Below, piece by piece: positions 41,369 through 49,349 of a stretch of DNA of 64,000 nt. Position numbers and translations under genes: made by a program. Below the pieces are notes generated by a model, which was not told the DNA's origin, ran no database searches, and saw only the letters and a list, made by a program, of their open reading frames with translations. Source of the DNA: Sphingopyxis indica (GTDB lineage: Bacteria; Pseudomonadota; Alphaproteobacteria; Sphingomonadales; Sphingomonadaceae); contig NZ_FZPA01000001.1 of the NCBI RefSeq assembly GCF_900188185.1, positions 1-64,000 of the forward strand, given 5' to 3'. Each line of letters opens with the position of its first letter. Positions within the stretch are counted from its first letter, which is position 1.

Positions 41369-42226
41369 ATGCGAAAAATACGCAAGGCCGTATTCCCCAT
41401 CGGCGGTCTTGGAACCCGGTTTCTTCCGGCGACCAAGTCGATGCCCAAGGAGATGCTTCCCGTCGTCGACAAGCCGCTGATCCAGTACGCCGTCGACGAG
41501 GCGCGCGAGGCGGGGATCGACCAGTTCATCTTTGTGACGAGCCGCGGCAAATCGCTGATCGACGATCATTTCGATCATGCGTTCGAGCTCGAGGAGACGA
41601 TGGCGCGGCGCGGCAAGTCGCTCGCGACGCTCGACGGCACGCGGACGTCGCCGGGCGACATCAGCATCGTGCGCCAGCAGGAACCGCTCGGCCTTGGCCA
41701 TGCGGTGTGGTGCGCGCGGCGGATCGTCGGCGACGAACCGTTCGCGGTGCTGCTCCCCGACGATCTGATGGTCGGCGAACCCGGCTGCCTCAAGCAGATG
41801 GTCGATGCCTATGCCGAACTCGGCGGCAATCTGATCTGCACCGAGGAAGTGCCGGCGGAGGACACCCGCAAATATGGCATCGTCACGCCCGGCGCGCGCG
41901 CCGGAACGATCACCGAGGTGAAGGGGCTGGTCGAAAAACCCGCGCCCGACGCCGCGCCGTCGCGGCTGGCGGTCATCGGCCGCTACATCCTTCAGCCCGA
42001 GGTGATGGACGTGCTCAGCAGTCAGGAGGAAGGCGCGGGCGGCGAGATTCAGCTCACCGACGCACTGGCGCGGATGATCGGCCAGCAACCGTTCCACGGC
42101 GTCACCTTCGCCGGCAAGCGCTATGATTGCGGCGACAAGAGCGGCTTCGTGACCGCGACGCTGGCGCTCGCGCTCGCGCGGCCGGACATCGCGCCGGCGG
42201 TGCGCGCCTTTCTGGCCGCCGCGTAA
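41369..42226 (+). CDS. galU: UTP-glucose-1-phosphate uridylyltransferase
   Basis: The 285-residue GalU makes UDP-glucose from UTP and glucose-1-phosphate, the precursor for UDP-glucuronate and exopolysaccharide. The nucleotide-binding start is AVFPIGGLGTRFLPATKSMP KEMLP (residues about 7-31), with KPLIQY, EPLGLGHAVWCA, LLPDDLM, GEIQLTDALA and YDCGDKSGF. ATG 41369 follows a purine-rich GGGTGGA; the open frame upstream lacks homology. It lies next to the ugd fragment and immediately upstream of the Wzc-type gene (one base between stop and ATG). All expected motifs are present and it should be functional. Confidence 0.95.
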   Translation: MRKIRKAVFPIGGLGTRFLPATKSMPKEMLPVVDKPLIQYAVDEAREAGIDQFIFVTSRGKSLIDDHFDHAFELEETMARRGKSLATLDGTRTSPGDISIVRQQEPLGLGHAVWCARRIVGDEPFAVLLPDDLMVGEPGCLKQMVDAYAELGGNLICTEEVPAEDTRKYGIVTPGARAGTITEVKGLVEKPAPDAAPSRLAVIGRYILQPEVMDVLSSQEEGAGGEIQLTDALARMIGQQPFHGVTFAGKRYDCGDKSGFVTATLALALARPDIAPAVRAFLAAA

Positions 42227-42227
42227 C

Positions 42228-44405
42228 ATGGACAGGATGGCACGGCGCCCGCCGCCCCGGCGGAATCCGGACCCGCAGGTCGATCGCGGCGCGCTGATCG
42301 ACCTGCGGCATGTCGGCGCGATTTTGCGGCGGCGATGGATGGTGCTGTGCGCGGCGATGGTCGCGGCGGTGGTGATCGCCGCGGCCGCCTATCTCGCCGC
42401 CGAGCCGCGCTATCTCGCCACCGCGCAGGTCGCGCTCGAACGAACCGCGGAAAAGGTCATCAACGTCGATTCGGTGGTGCCGACCGTCGATCCGGATTCG
42501 GCGGCGGTCGATACCGAGGTAGAGGCCTTACGCTCGCCCGAACTGATCGGGCGGGTGGTCGACCGGCTGCACCTCGACCGCGATCCGGCTTTCAACGAAG
42601 CGGCGGCGGACGGCCCCGCGCCGCGACAGCCCGACCCGATCGGGCGCCAGCGCGCGATCAGCACGCTGTTGAGCGGCCTGACGGTCAAGCGCGACGGCCT
42701 CTCCTATGCGATCAGCGTGTCGTTCGAAGGCCGCACGCCCGTGCAGGCGGCCGAGGTCGCGAACACGCTGGTCGAGGATTATGTCGCGGGCCAGGCGGGT
42801 TCGAAGGCTCAGGCGACCGGGCGCGCGCGCGATTTCCTCGAGAAGCGGCTGACGCAGCTGCGCGCGCAGGTGCTGAGTGCCGAACGCGAGGTCGCCGACT
42901 ATCGCGCGGCGCACAATCTTTTCGCCGTCTCCGACGCGAGCACGGCCACGCAGCAGGAACTGTCGGGCCTTTCGACCCAGCTCGCCGAAGCCAGGGCGGA
43001 AAATGCCGCGGCACAGGCGCGCCTGTCGGCCGCCCGCGAGCAACTCCGCCGCGGGCGCAGCGGCGAAGAGCTTGGCGATTCGCTCGATTCACCGGTGGTC
43101 AGCCAGCTCCGTGCCCAGCGTGCCGAAGCGGCGCGCGAAGTCGCGGCGCTCGAGAAACGCTATGGCCCCCGCCATCCCGAGCTGATCCGCGCGCAGAACC
43201 AGCTTCGCACGGCCGACGAGCAGATCGCCGCCGAGGTGAAGCGCATCGTCGCCAATGCCTCGATCCAGGCGCGCATCGCCAATCAACGCGCTGCCTCGCT
43301 CGCAGGATCGGTTGCGCAGTCGCAAGGCAAGCTCGCCAGCGACAATGAGGCGTCGGTGCGGCTGGGCGAATTGGAGCGCAACGCCGAATCGGCAAGGACG
43401 CTCTATCAGGCTTTTCTCGACCGCTATCGCCAGACTGTCGCGCAGTCGGGGCTCGAGCAGAGCGATTCCTATATCGTCAGCCGCGCGCGCGTGCCCGGTG
43501 CGCCGAGTTCACCCAATGCGCTGATCTATGCGGCGATGGCCGTGGTCGGCGGGCTGGGCGTGGGCGTGCTGCTCGTGGTGCTGCTCCAGCTGCTCGAACA
43601 TGGGCTCGAGACGAGCGACGCGATCGAGGCGACGCTGGGTTTGCCCACGCTCGCCGCGATCCCCGACGCGGCGACCATGCCGGGCTATCGCAAGGCGGGC
43701 CTGCCCGCACCGCCGGCCGAACTTCCGGTCAAGCGGCCGCAATCCGCCTATGCCGAGGCGTTCCGCACCTTGCGCACGTCGATCCAGTTCGCCGAGGCGG
43801 CGCGCCCGGTGCGGGTCGTGGCGATCACCTCGGCCGTGCCCGGCGAAGGCAAGACCACGACCGCGATGGGCCTGGCGCGCGCCGCCGCGGCGGCGGGCGG
43901 CAAGGTGCTGCTGATCGACGCCGATGCGCGCCGGCGTGCGTCGAGCCGGCAGTTCGCCGAAGGCGCTGCCCTCGGCCTCGACGACGTGCTGAGCGGCACG
44001 GCGACGCTGGAGCAGGCGATCGTGAAGGACGGCCTGTCGGATGCCTGGCTGTTGCCGCAGCGCCTCGATTCGAAGGGGCTCGGCCTTGCCGAAAACCCCC
44101 GCTTCGCCGAGCTGATCGAGCAGGTGCGCGAACGCTACGACCTGGTCCTTCTCGACATGCCGCCGGTGCTGCCCGTCGACGACGCGCGCGTGATCGCCAG
44201 CATGGCCGACGGCGTGGTGTTCCTCGTCCGGTGGCGCCGAACACCTGCCAAGGCGGCGTCGGTCGCGCTGCGGCGGCTGTACGACGTTCACGCCGAGGTG
44301 CTCGGCGCGGTGCTGACCCTCGTCGACGTCCGCGAAGAGGAGCGCGGCGGCTATGCGCATGGCGGCACCTCGCTGCGCGCCTATCGCCCCTATTATGCCG
44401 ATTGA
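42228..44405 (+). CDS. Polysaccharide co-polymerase with tyrosine autokinase domain (Wzc/ExoP type)
   Basis: This 725-residue inner-membrane protein has an N-terminal membrane helix (WMVLCAAMVAAVVIAAAAYL, about 37-56), a Wzz-like periplasmic domain with a long coiled coil (about 190-390), a second helix (ALIYAAMAVVGGLGVGVLLV, about 425-445) and a cytoplasmic BY-kinase: Walker A SAVPGEGKTT, A' VLLIDADARR, B LVLLDMPP. Its C-terminus has a tyrosine cluster (GGYAHGGTSLRAYRPYYAD) for autophosphorylation. It controls chain length and export of the polymer made by the Wzy-like protein next door (12 bases apart). ATG 42228 or ATG 42237 could start it; neither has a strong Shine-Dalgarno sequence. Confidence 0.9.
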   Translation: MDRMARRPPPRRNPDPQVDRGALIDLRHVGAILRRRWMVLCAAMVAAVVIAAAAYLAAEPRYLATAQVALERTAEKVINVDSVVPTVDPDSAAVDTEVEALRSPELIGRVVDRLHLDRDPAFNEAAADGPAPRQPDPIGRQRAISTLLSGLTVKRDGLSYAISVSFEGRTPVQAAEVANTLVEDYVAGQAGSKAQATGRARDFLEKRLTQLRAQVLSAEREVADYRAAHNLFAVSDASTATQQELSGLSTQLAEARAENAAAQARLSAAREQLRRGRSGEELGDSLDSPVVSQLRAQRAEAAREVAALEKRYGPRHPELIRAQNQLRTADEQIAAEVKRIVANASIQARIANQRAASLAGSVAQSQGKLASDNEASVRLGELERNAESARTLYQAFLDRYRQTVAQSGLEQSDSYIVSRARVPGAPSSPNALIYAAMAVVGGLGVGVLLVVLLQLLEHGLETSDAIEATLGLPTLAAIPDAATMPGYRKAGLPAPPAELPVKRPQSAYAEAFRTLRTSIQFAEAARPVRVVAITSAVPGEGKTTTAMGLARAAAAAGGKVLLIDADARRRASSRQFAEGAALGLDDVLSGTATLEQAIVKDGLSDAWLLPQRLDSKGLGLAENPRFAELIEQVRERYDLVLLDMPPVLPVDDARVIASMADGVVFLVRWRRTPAKAASVALRRLYDVHAEVLGAVLTLVDVREEERGGYAHGGTSLRAYRPYYAD

Positions 44406-44417
44406 CGGGGCGGCGCG

Positions 44418-45761
44418 GTGACCGCGCAGGCGCTGTCCTATGGTCCGGCCTTCGGGCCGGCCATATTGCTGCCGGTGACGGCGCTGCTCGTCGTCCCGCT
44501 CGTCATCGCCGCGCGGCGGGCGGGCAGCCTTGCCGGCGCCTTCGTGATCGTGGCGCTTTGGCTGCGCTGCATCGCCGGGGCCTATCATCTCTATCTGTTC
44601 AAGCCGCTCGCGGCGGGCCTGTCGGGCAATGCGCTGCTTTCGATCGCGGTAACCGGATTCGGGCTGCTTTTCGTCGTGCGCCCACCCAATCTGGCGCTGA
44701 AATGGCTGCTGCCGGTCTATGCGCTGGTGCTGTTGGCGCTCTTGAGCGCCGGTCTGAACGGCGACGCGGCGGGCGGCCTCAATGCCGCGGTCAAATATGC
44801 CTATATGATCGTGATGCTGATCGCGGTGTTCCAGGCGCTGCGCTGCGACCCGGATGCGCATTTCCTCAGCTGGGCGATGGTGTCCTTCCTTCCGCTTCTC
44901 GTCTTTCAAGCGCTGTCGCTGGCGCTCAACCTGCCCAAGGGGTCGGAGGACGGCGGCGGGCTGGTGTGGATCGGCGGCTATAATCACGAAGCGGCCTTTT
45001 CGGTCGCGTTGCTGACCGGCTTTCTGGTCGGGTGCCTTGCGCGCTCGGCGCCGCGCGCGCCGCGCGTCGCCTTTCTGCTGGCCGCGACCCTCGGCATTTT
45101 CCTTGCGGGCTATCGCACGACGATCCTCGCGCTGGCGCCGCTGGCGCTCGCCATTTTCCTCATTGGACTGACGATGGCCGTGCGGCGCGATCAGCGCGCC
45201 GCGATGGCGGCGGTCGCGGCGGTGGCGGGGCTGATGCTCGCGTCGGTCGCCGTCCTGTCGTACGGCGACCGCTTCGCCGATCTTGCCGCCTTCCTCGCCC
45301 ATCCGGGCAGCCTCATCAAGCCGCCGCGCGAGTTCGACCTGATCGAGCGGCAGATCATGTCGGCGCGTCCGCTGATCTGGAGCAGCTATCTCTACGCCTG
45401 GGCCGACGCGACCCCGCTCCAGCATCTGTTCGGCCTCGGCCCCGAAAGCTGGGAAGGGGTGTTCAAAGTCTATCCGCACAACACGCTGGTCGGAACGCTC
45501 TACGAACTCGGCTGGTTCGGCGTCGCGGCGATGGTCATGCTGTGGACGGTCATGGCCGCCGCCGCGGCATCGGCACGGGGCGAACGCCTGCTGCTGCTCG
45601 CCGCGCATGTCTCCTTCTTTGTGCTCAACATGGCGACGATGCCCTTTTGGCAGGTCGAGGGGCTGGCGCTTTACGGCCTGCTGTGCGGCTACACCATCTA
45701 TTCGGCGCGCGCGGCGATACGGCCCCGGCCGGAACCCTCGCGATCGTTCGCCGAAATCTGA
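44418..45761 (+). CDS. O-antigen ligase/Wzy-like polysaccharide polymerase
   Basis: This 447-residue protein has about ten to twelve hydrophobic segments spread along its length and a large extracytoplasmic loop near residues 290-360 with LIERQIMSARPLIWSSYLYA and GPESWEGVFKVYPHNTLVGT, the pattern of Wzy_C/O-antigen ligases (R..IW, H...L). Such proteins polymerise or ligate lipid-linked oligosaccharides in the inner membrane. Its GTG start lies 12 bases after the Wzc-type gene, with GGGGCGGCG upstream. Together with galU and the kinase it marks an exopolysaccharide locus; no glycosyltransferase is in the window. Confidence 0.82.
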   Translation: MTAQALSYGPAFGPAILLPVTALLVVPLVIAARRAGSLAGAFVIVALWLRCIAGAYHLYLFKPLAAGLSGNALLSIAVTGFGLLFVVRPPNLALKWLLPVYALVLLALLSAGLNGDAAGGLNAAVKYAYMIVMLIAVFQALRCDPDAHFLSWAMVSFLPLLVFQALSLALNLPKGSEDGGGLVWIGGYNHEAAFSVALLTGFLVGCLARSAPRAPRVAFLLAATLGIFLAGYRTTILALAPLALAIFLIGLTMAVRRDQRAAMAAVAAVAGLMLASVAVLSYGDRFADLAAFLAHPGSLIKPPREFDLIERQIMSARPLIWSSYLYAWADATPLQHLFGLGPESWEGVFKVYPHNTLVGTLYELGWFGVAAMVMLWTVMAAAAASARGERLLLLAAHVSFFVLNMATMPFWQVEGLALYGLLCGYTIYSARAAIRPRPEPSRSFAEI

Positions 45762-45773
45762 AGGGCGCCGCCG

Positions 45774-46481
45774 TCACGGCGAGCCGCTGGAACCGGGGGG
45801 CGGCGCATCGCCGAGCGCGCGCTTCAGGCCCGCCTTTATGTTGCGGAGCAGCCGGCGCAGCGCGACGATGACGACGACCGCCGCGACCGCGAGCAGGATC
45901 GCGATGGCGATCGCGAGCGGCGGGAAGGCGATCGCCAGCGCAAGGAGGCTGCTTGTTGCGACATCCTCGCCGGTCGATACCGCGGCGTTGCTATAGGGTT
46001 CGGGACTGATGTTCACGACCGCGCGCGTCGCCGCCTTCGCACCATGGCTGAGCAGCGCGCCGCCGCCGCCGAGCAGAAATGCGCCGGCCTGCCAGACCGG
46101 ATCGGAGGAATCGACCAGCGCGAGCGCGAGCAGCGCGCCGCCGAGCGGCCGGATCACGCTGTGTACGGTATCCCAGGCGGTGTCGATCCACGCGACCTTG
46201 TCGGCCAGAAATTCGGCGATGGTGCCGATCGCCGTGATACCGAGGATCCACGGATTGGCGAGCACCTGCAGCGCTTTCAGATGTTCGGGAAGCGGAAGCC
46301 AGCCAAAGTGCATCGCGACCCCGGCGGCGAGCAGCGTCAGATAGAGCCGCCATCCGGCGAGCAGGCTCAGGCTGCCGGCCACGCCCAATATCTCGACGAT
46401 GCCCACAAGATCCGCTCCTGCCCATTGCGCCGCGGCGCCACCCTGCACCGCGATCGCTCCGCCCGCAATGGTGGATGACAA
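45774..46481 (-). CDS. DUF4126 membrane protein
   Basis: The 235-residue protein has five or so hydrophobic segments and the DUF4126 features SLLAGWRLYLTLLAAGV, PWILGITAIGTIAEFLADKV and AWDTVHSVIRPLGGALLALA, with GALLSHGAKAATRAVVN. Its function is unknown; an inner-membrane location is expected. It is convergent with the Wzy-like gene (12 bases between stops) and divergent from the Nudix gene (30 bases between starts). No sign of involvement in the polysaccharide locus is visible. Confidence 0.85.
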   Translation of the reverse strand: MSSTIAGGAIAVQGGAAAQWAGADLVGIVEILGVAGSLSLLAGWRLYLTLLAAGVAMHFGWLPLPEHLKALQVLANPWILGITAIGTIAEFLADKVAWIDTAWDTVHSVIRPLGGALLALALVDSSDPVWQAGAFLLGGGGALLSHGAKAATRAVVNISPEPYSNAAVSTGEDVATSSLLALAIAFPPLAIAIAILLAVAAVVVIVALRRLLRNIKAGLKRALGDAPPPGSSGSP

Positions 46482-46511
46482 GCGCCGCGGCGCTGGCTAT
46501 CGCTGTTTCTC

Positions 46512-47309
46512 ATGACGGATAACAACGTGCAGCCAGGCAGTTCGCAGGCCTTGCCCGACGGCGCCATTCCCGCCGCCACGCTGGTCATCATGCGACCTTG
46601 CGAAAGCGGCGGCGCCGACGAAATCCTGATGGTGAAGCGTTCCAGGACGATGGCCTTTGCGGCGGGGGCGGTTGTCTTTCCGGGCGGCCGGATCGACCCT
46701 GACGACTATCGGGTCGCGGCCGAGCATGGCTTTGCGCCCGACGATGCCGAGGCTGCGGCGCGCGTCGCGGCGCTGCGCGAAACGCTCGAGGAAACAGGGC
46801 TCGCGGTCGGCTGGCCGACGCTGGCCGAGGAAGAGGTCGACAGGGTGCGCCGCGCGCTGCTGTCGGAAACGCTGCTGTCCGACATTCTGGCGCGGCGCGG
46901 CGACCGGCTGGCGCTCGATTCGCTCGTTCCGTTCGCGCGCTGGTGCCCCAATTTCAAGGAAGCGCGGACGTTCGACACGCGCTTCTTCGCGGTCGAGGCG
47001 CCGCCGCACCGGCACGAACTGACCGTCGAAGTCGCCGAGCACAGCCATATTTTCTGGGCAAGCGCACGCGAGACGCTGGCGATGGCCGATCGCGGCGAGG
47101 TGTCGATCATCTTTCCGACGCGGCGCAATCTGGAGCGGCTCGCGCAGGCGGATAATTTCCTTTCCTTTTCGGTACATGCTGCCGCACACCCGGTCGAACT
47201 GGTTACCCCCTGGATCGAAACGCGGGGCGGCGAAACGCACCTCTGCATCCCCTCGCACCTCGGCTATCCGGTGACGAGCGAACCCTTCGAGCGTGTGCGG
47301 CGGGGGTAG
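46512..47309 (+). CDS. Nudix hydrolase, NUDT19-like
   Basis: The 265-residue protein has a Nudix box split by an insertion: VVFPGGRIDPDDY starts it and RVAALRETLEETGLAV ends it, which is the arrangement in the NUDT19/NUDT7-like subgroup that cleaves CoA or acyl-CoA. Downstream are FARWCPNFKEARTFDTRFF and ISIIFPTRRNL-type segments. Cleavage of CoA derivatives is inferred from subgroup resemblance only; other nucleoside diphosphate derivatives remain possible. It diverges from the DUF4126 gene. The start ATG has no strong Shine-Dalgarno sequence. Confidence 0.85.
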   Translation: MTDNNVQPGSSQALPDGAIPAATLVIMRPCESGGADEILMVKRSRTMAFAAGAVVFPGGRIDPDDYRVAAEHGFAPDDAEAAARVAALRETLEETGLAVGWPTLAEEEVDRVRRALLSETLLSDILARRGDRLALDSLVPFARWCPNFKEARTFDTRFFAVEAPPHRHELTVEVAEHSHIFWASARETLAMADRGEVSIIFPTRRNLERLAQADNFLSFSVHAAAHPVELVTPWIETRGGETHLCIPSHLGYPVTSEPFERVRRG

Positions 47310-47490
47310 GATGCTTTCAATATGGTCGCTTTTTACGTTAAGACGTTGGTCGCAATTGGTCGCTATCGGACGAAAAGGCATTGCAATTACTGGCTGCTAT
47401 GCATAGAACGGCATTGCTGAAGCGGGTCGGGGGGCAAAAGCCTTCGGCGCGATTCGAGAATATCTAAAGTTCCAGTGGATGGAGAAAATG

Positions 47491-47727
47491 ATGAATCTGC
47501 TCACCAAAGCTGCGGTCTCTCTCGCCGCGACCTCGATGATTGCGGCGCCGGTTGCGGCTTCCGCTGCTCCCGCCGTTGATGGCGCGCGTGCGACCTCGAC
47601 CGCCTCGGGCCAGAACAGCCTCGAAGGTTCGAGCTGGATCATCGCCGTTCTCGCTGCTGCCGCGATCATCGGCGGCATCATCATCGCTGCCGACAACGAC
47701 AGCGACACGCCGACCAGCCCGGCCTAA
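47491..47727 (+). CDS. Small secreted or membrane-anchored protein of unknown function
   Basis: The product is about 78 residues. It begins MNLLTKAAVSLAATSMIAAP with a signal-peptide-like segment (cleavage near ASA-AP), has a Ser/Thr/Ala linker and a second hydrophobic helix SSWIIAVLAAAAIIGGIIIA followed by an acidic end. ATG 47491 is chosen because GGAG at 47481-47484 is optimally spaced; ATGs at 47479 and 47488 are alternatives. A rho-independent terminator follows within 30 bases, indicating a monocistronic gene. Similar small proteins occur widely in sphingomonads but have no known role. Confidence 0.75.
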   Translation: MNLLTKAAVSLAATSMIAAPVAASAAPAVDGARATSTASGQNSLEGSSWIIAVLAAAAIIGGIIIAADNDSDTPTSPA

Positions 47728-47752
47728 GCCGCGCTCGGATCCGAGTTAGAGC

Positions 47753-47790
47753 AAAGGGCTCCGGATTATATCCGGGGCCCTTTGTTTTGC
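47753..47790 (+). terminator. Rho-independent terminator after the small membrane protein gene
   Basis: Arms AAAGGGCTCCGGA and TCCGGGGCCCTTT flank a TTATA loop and are followed by GTTTTG. Good match to an intrinsic terminator. Confidence 0.82.
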
Positions 47791-47892
47791 GTGCCCGGCA
47801 GGCAAGGATGACGGCTTTTAGGGCGGGCGTGGCTATTCGGGCGATCCTGCGCCGAATGACCGGAAGCGACCGGTTGCTGCCCTGTTGATCAT

Positions 47893-47965
47893 CGTCACCC
47901 CGGACTTGATCCGGGGTCCACGACTTCGGCGCTGCTGTGGATCCCGGATCAAGTCCGGGATGACG
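47893..47965. repeat. Paired-arm intergenic repeat, 'GGACTTGATCCGGG' type
   Basis: Left arm CGTCACCCCGGACTTGATCC pairs with right arm GGATCAAGTCCGGGATGACG, separated by about 30 bases. It is a dispersed palindromic repeat type common in alphaproteobacteria. In the following 400 bases (47966-48378) no gene was recognised; a short tandem CTGAACTTTG occurs near 48170-48189. Confidence 0.8.
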
Positions 47966-48378
47966 AAAGAGAGCAGGCGAACGTCCGCTTCCCACCCCAA
48001 GTCGGACACCCGCCGCGAAAAAACCGCTGTCCTACATCATTCGGTTGTGCCAGCCTTCGCCCCTGCTCTTTCGATAAGTGGATAAAAGCGGCCGCACACC
48101 GGTTTGCAGATGCGGACGGGAGCCTGCGCGGCATGTTCGCGGAACGCGATCCATCGGCGGCTGCACAAGGCTGAACTTTGCTGAACTTTGAAGCGACGAG
48201 GGGGACCCGGCGCGCGATTACCAAAGACGGGCGATGGCCACTGGCCGCCCCAAAGCGGATTGCCTCTCTCGTGCAAGCAACCTGCTCTCTTTGCGTCCGA
48301 CCTGCGCGCGGCGGCTCCGCTTGGGCGTTCGCCTGGCGAATCCCCAATCTGCGGCAACAGGCCTCCCCGCGACGCCGA

Positions 48379-49248
48379 TCAGATCTTGAGGCGGCGCAGT
48401 GCGCGCGATTCGGCGAGCGGGATGGCCTGACGGGCCGTTTCGACCGCCGATGCGTCGACCGAGACCAGCGCCACCCGGGACGGCGCGGCATCCCCCTCCA
48501 TCGCAGGCGCATCAACTCCGGGGCCGCCGTCGGACAGGATGTCGCCCCACGGATCGACCGCAAGGCTGTGGCCATAGGTCGTCCGGCCGTCGGCGTGTGC
48601 GCCGGCCTGCGCCGCGGCAAACAGGAAGCAGCCGGTTTCGATCGCGCGGGCGCGGAGCAGGATGTGCCAGTGCGCACGCCCCGTCGGGACGGTGAAGGCG
48701 GCGGGCACGGCGAGCAGCGTCGCTCCCGCGTCGACCAATGCCCGATAGAGTTCGGGAAAGCGCAGGTCATAGCAGATGCTGAGCCCCAGCCGGCCCAGCG
48801 GCGTGTCGGTGACGACGACCGCATCGCCGCCCGCAAAGGCGGCCGATTCGCGCCAGCTCTCGCCCGAGGGCAGCGTCACGTCGAACATGTGAATCTTGTC
48901 GTAGCGCGCGCGGATGCTGCCGTCGGCGGCGATGACGTGGCTGCGGTTGACGCGGCGTTCGCCGTCGTCGGACAACAGCGGCATGGATCCCGTGTGCAGC
49001 CACAGGCCGTGGCGCTGTGCCATTGTTTGCAGACGGCCCGGCCAGACACTGTCGGCCTCGCGCACGATATGCGGTGCCGAGCGCGCGCGGTCGCGGTCGA
49101 GCAGCACCGACATTTCGGGAAAGAAGGCCATCGCGGCGCCCGCCGCCGCCGCCTCGGCAAGCGCGGCGTCCATCGCCGCCAGATTGGCGTCGGGGTCGAT
49201 GCTGCTCGTCATCTGGACGAGTGCGGCGATCGGGGCGGGTGCAGCCAT
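48379..49248 (-). CDS. Carbon-nitrogen hydrolase (nitrilase superfamily, Nit1/omega-amidase-like)
   Basis: The 289-residue protein has the Glu-Lys-Cys triad of the superfamily: Glu in AFFPEMSVLL, Lys in YDKIHMFDV and Cys in LSICYDLRFPELYRAL. The motif combination YDKIHMFD and ICYDLRFPE points to the Nit1/Nit2 branch, whose members deaminate glutathione or omega-amides. It is cytoplasmic. It lies convergently to nothing obvious and divergent from the M16 peptidase (about 100 bases between starts). All catalytic positions are present. Confidence 0.9.
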   Translation of the reverse strand: MAAPAPIAALVQMTSSIDPDANLAAMDAALAEAAAAGAAMAFFPEMSVLLDRDRARSAPHIVREADSVWPGRLQTMAQRHGLWLHTGSMPLLSDDGERRVNRSHVIAADGSIRARYDKIHMFDVTLPSGESWRESAAFAGGDAVVVTDTPLGRLGLSICYDLRFPELYRALVDAGATLLAVPAAFTVPTGRAHWHILLRARAIETGCFLFAAAQAGAHADGRTTYGHSLAVDPWGDILSDGGPGVDAPAMEGDAAPSRVALVSVDASAVETARQAIPLAESRALRRLKI

Positions 49249-49349
49249 GATCCCGGGCTAGGGCGGTCCCGCGATCGGGGCAAGCGCTTTGGGGCCTGAC
49301 CCTGGATAGTTCAGTGGCCAGCAAGGTTCGAACAGGATAAGATCGCGCG

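Noticed and set aside
43509-45608. Long minus-strand frame across the Wzc- and Wzy-type genes
   Set aside because: The plus-strand genes have clear Walker motifs and membrane helices; the minus frame is very rich in Arg, Gln and Asp without known motifs.
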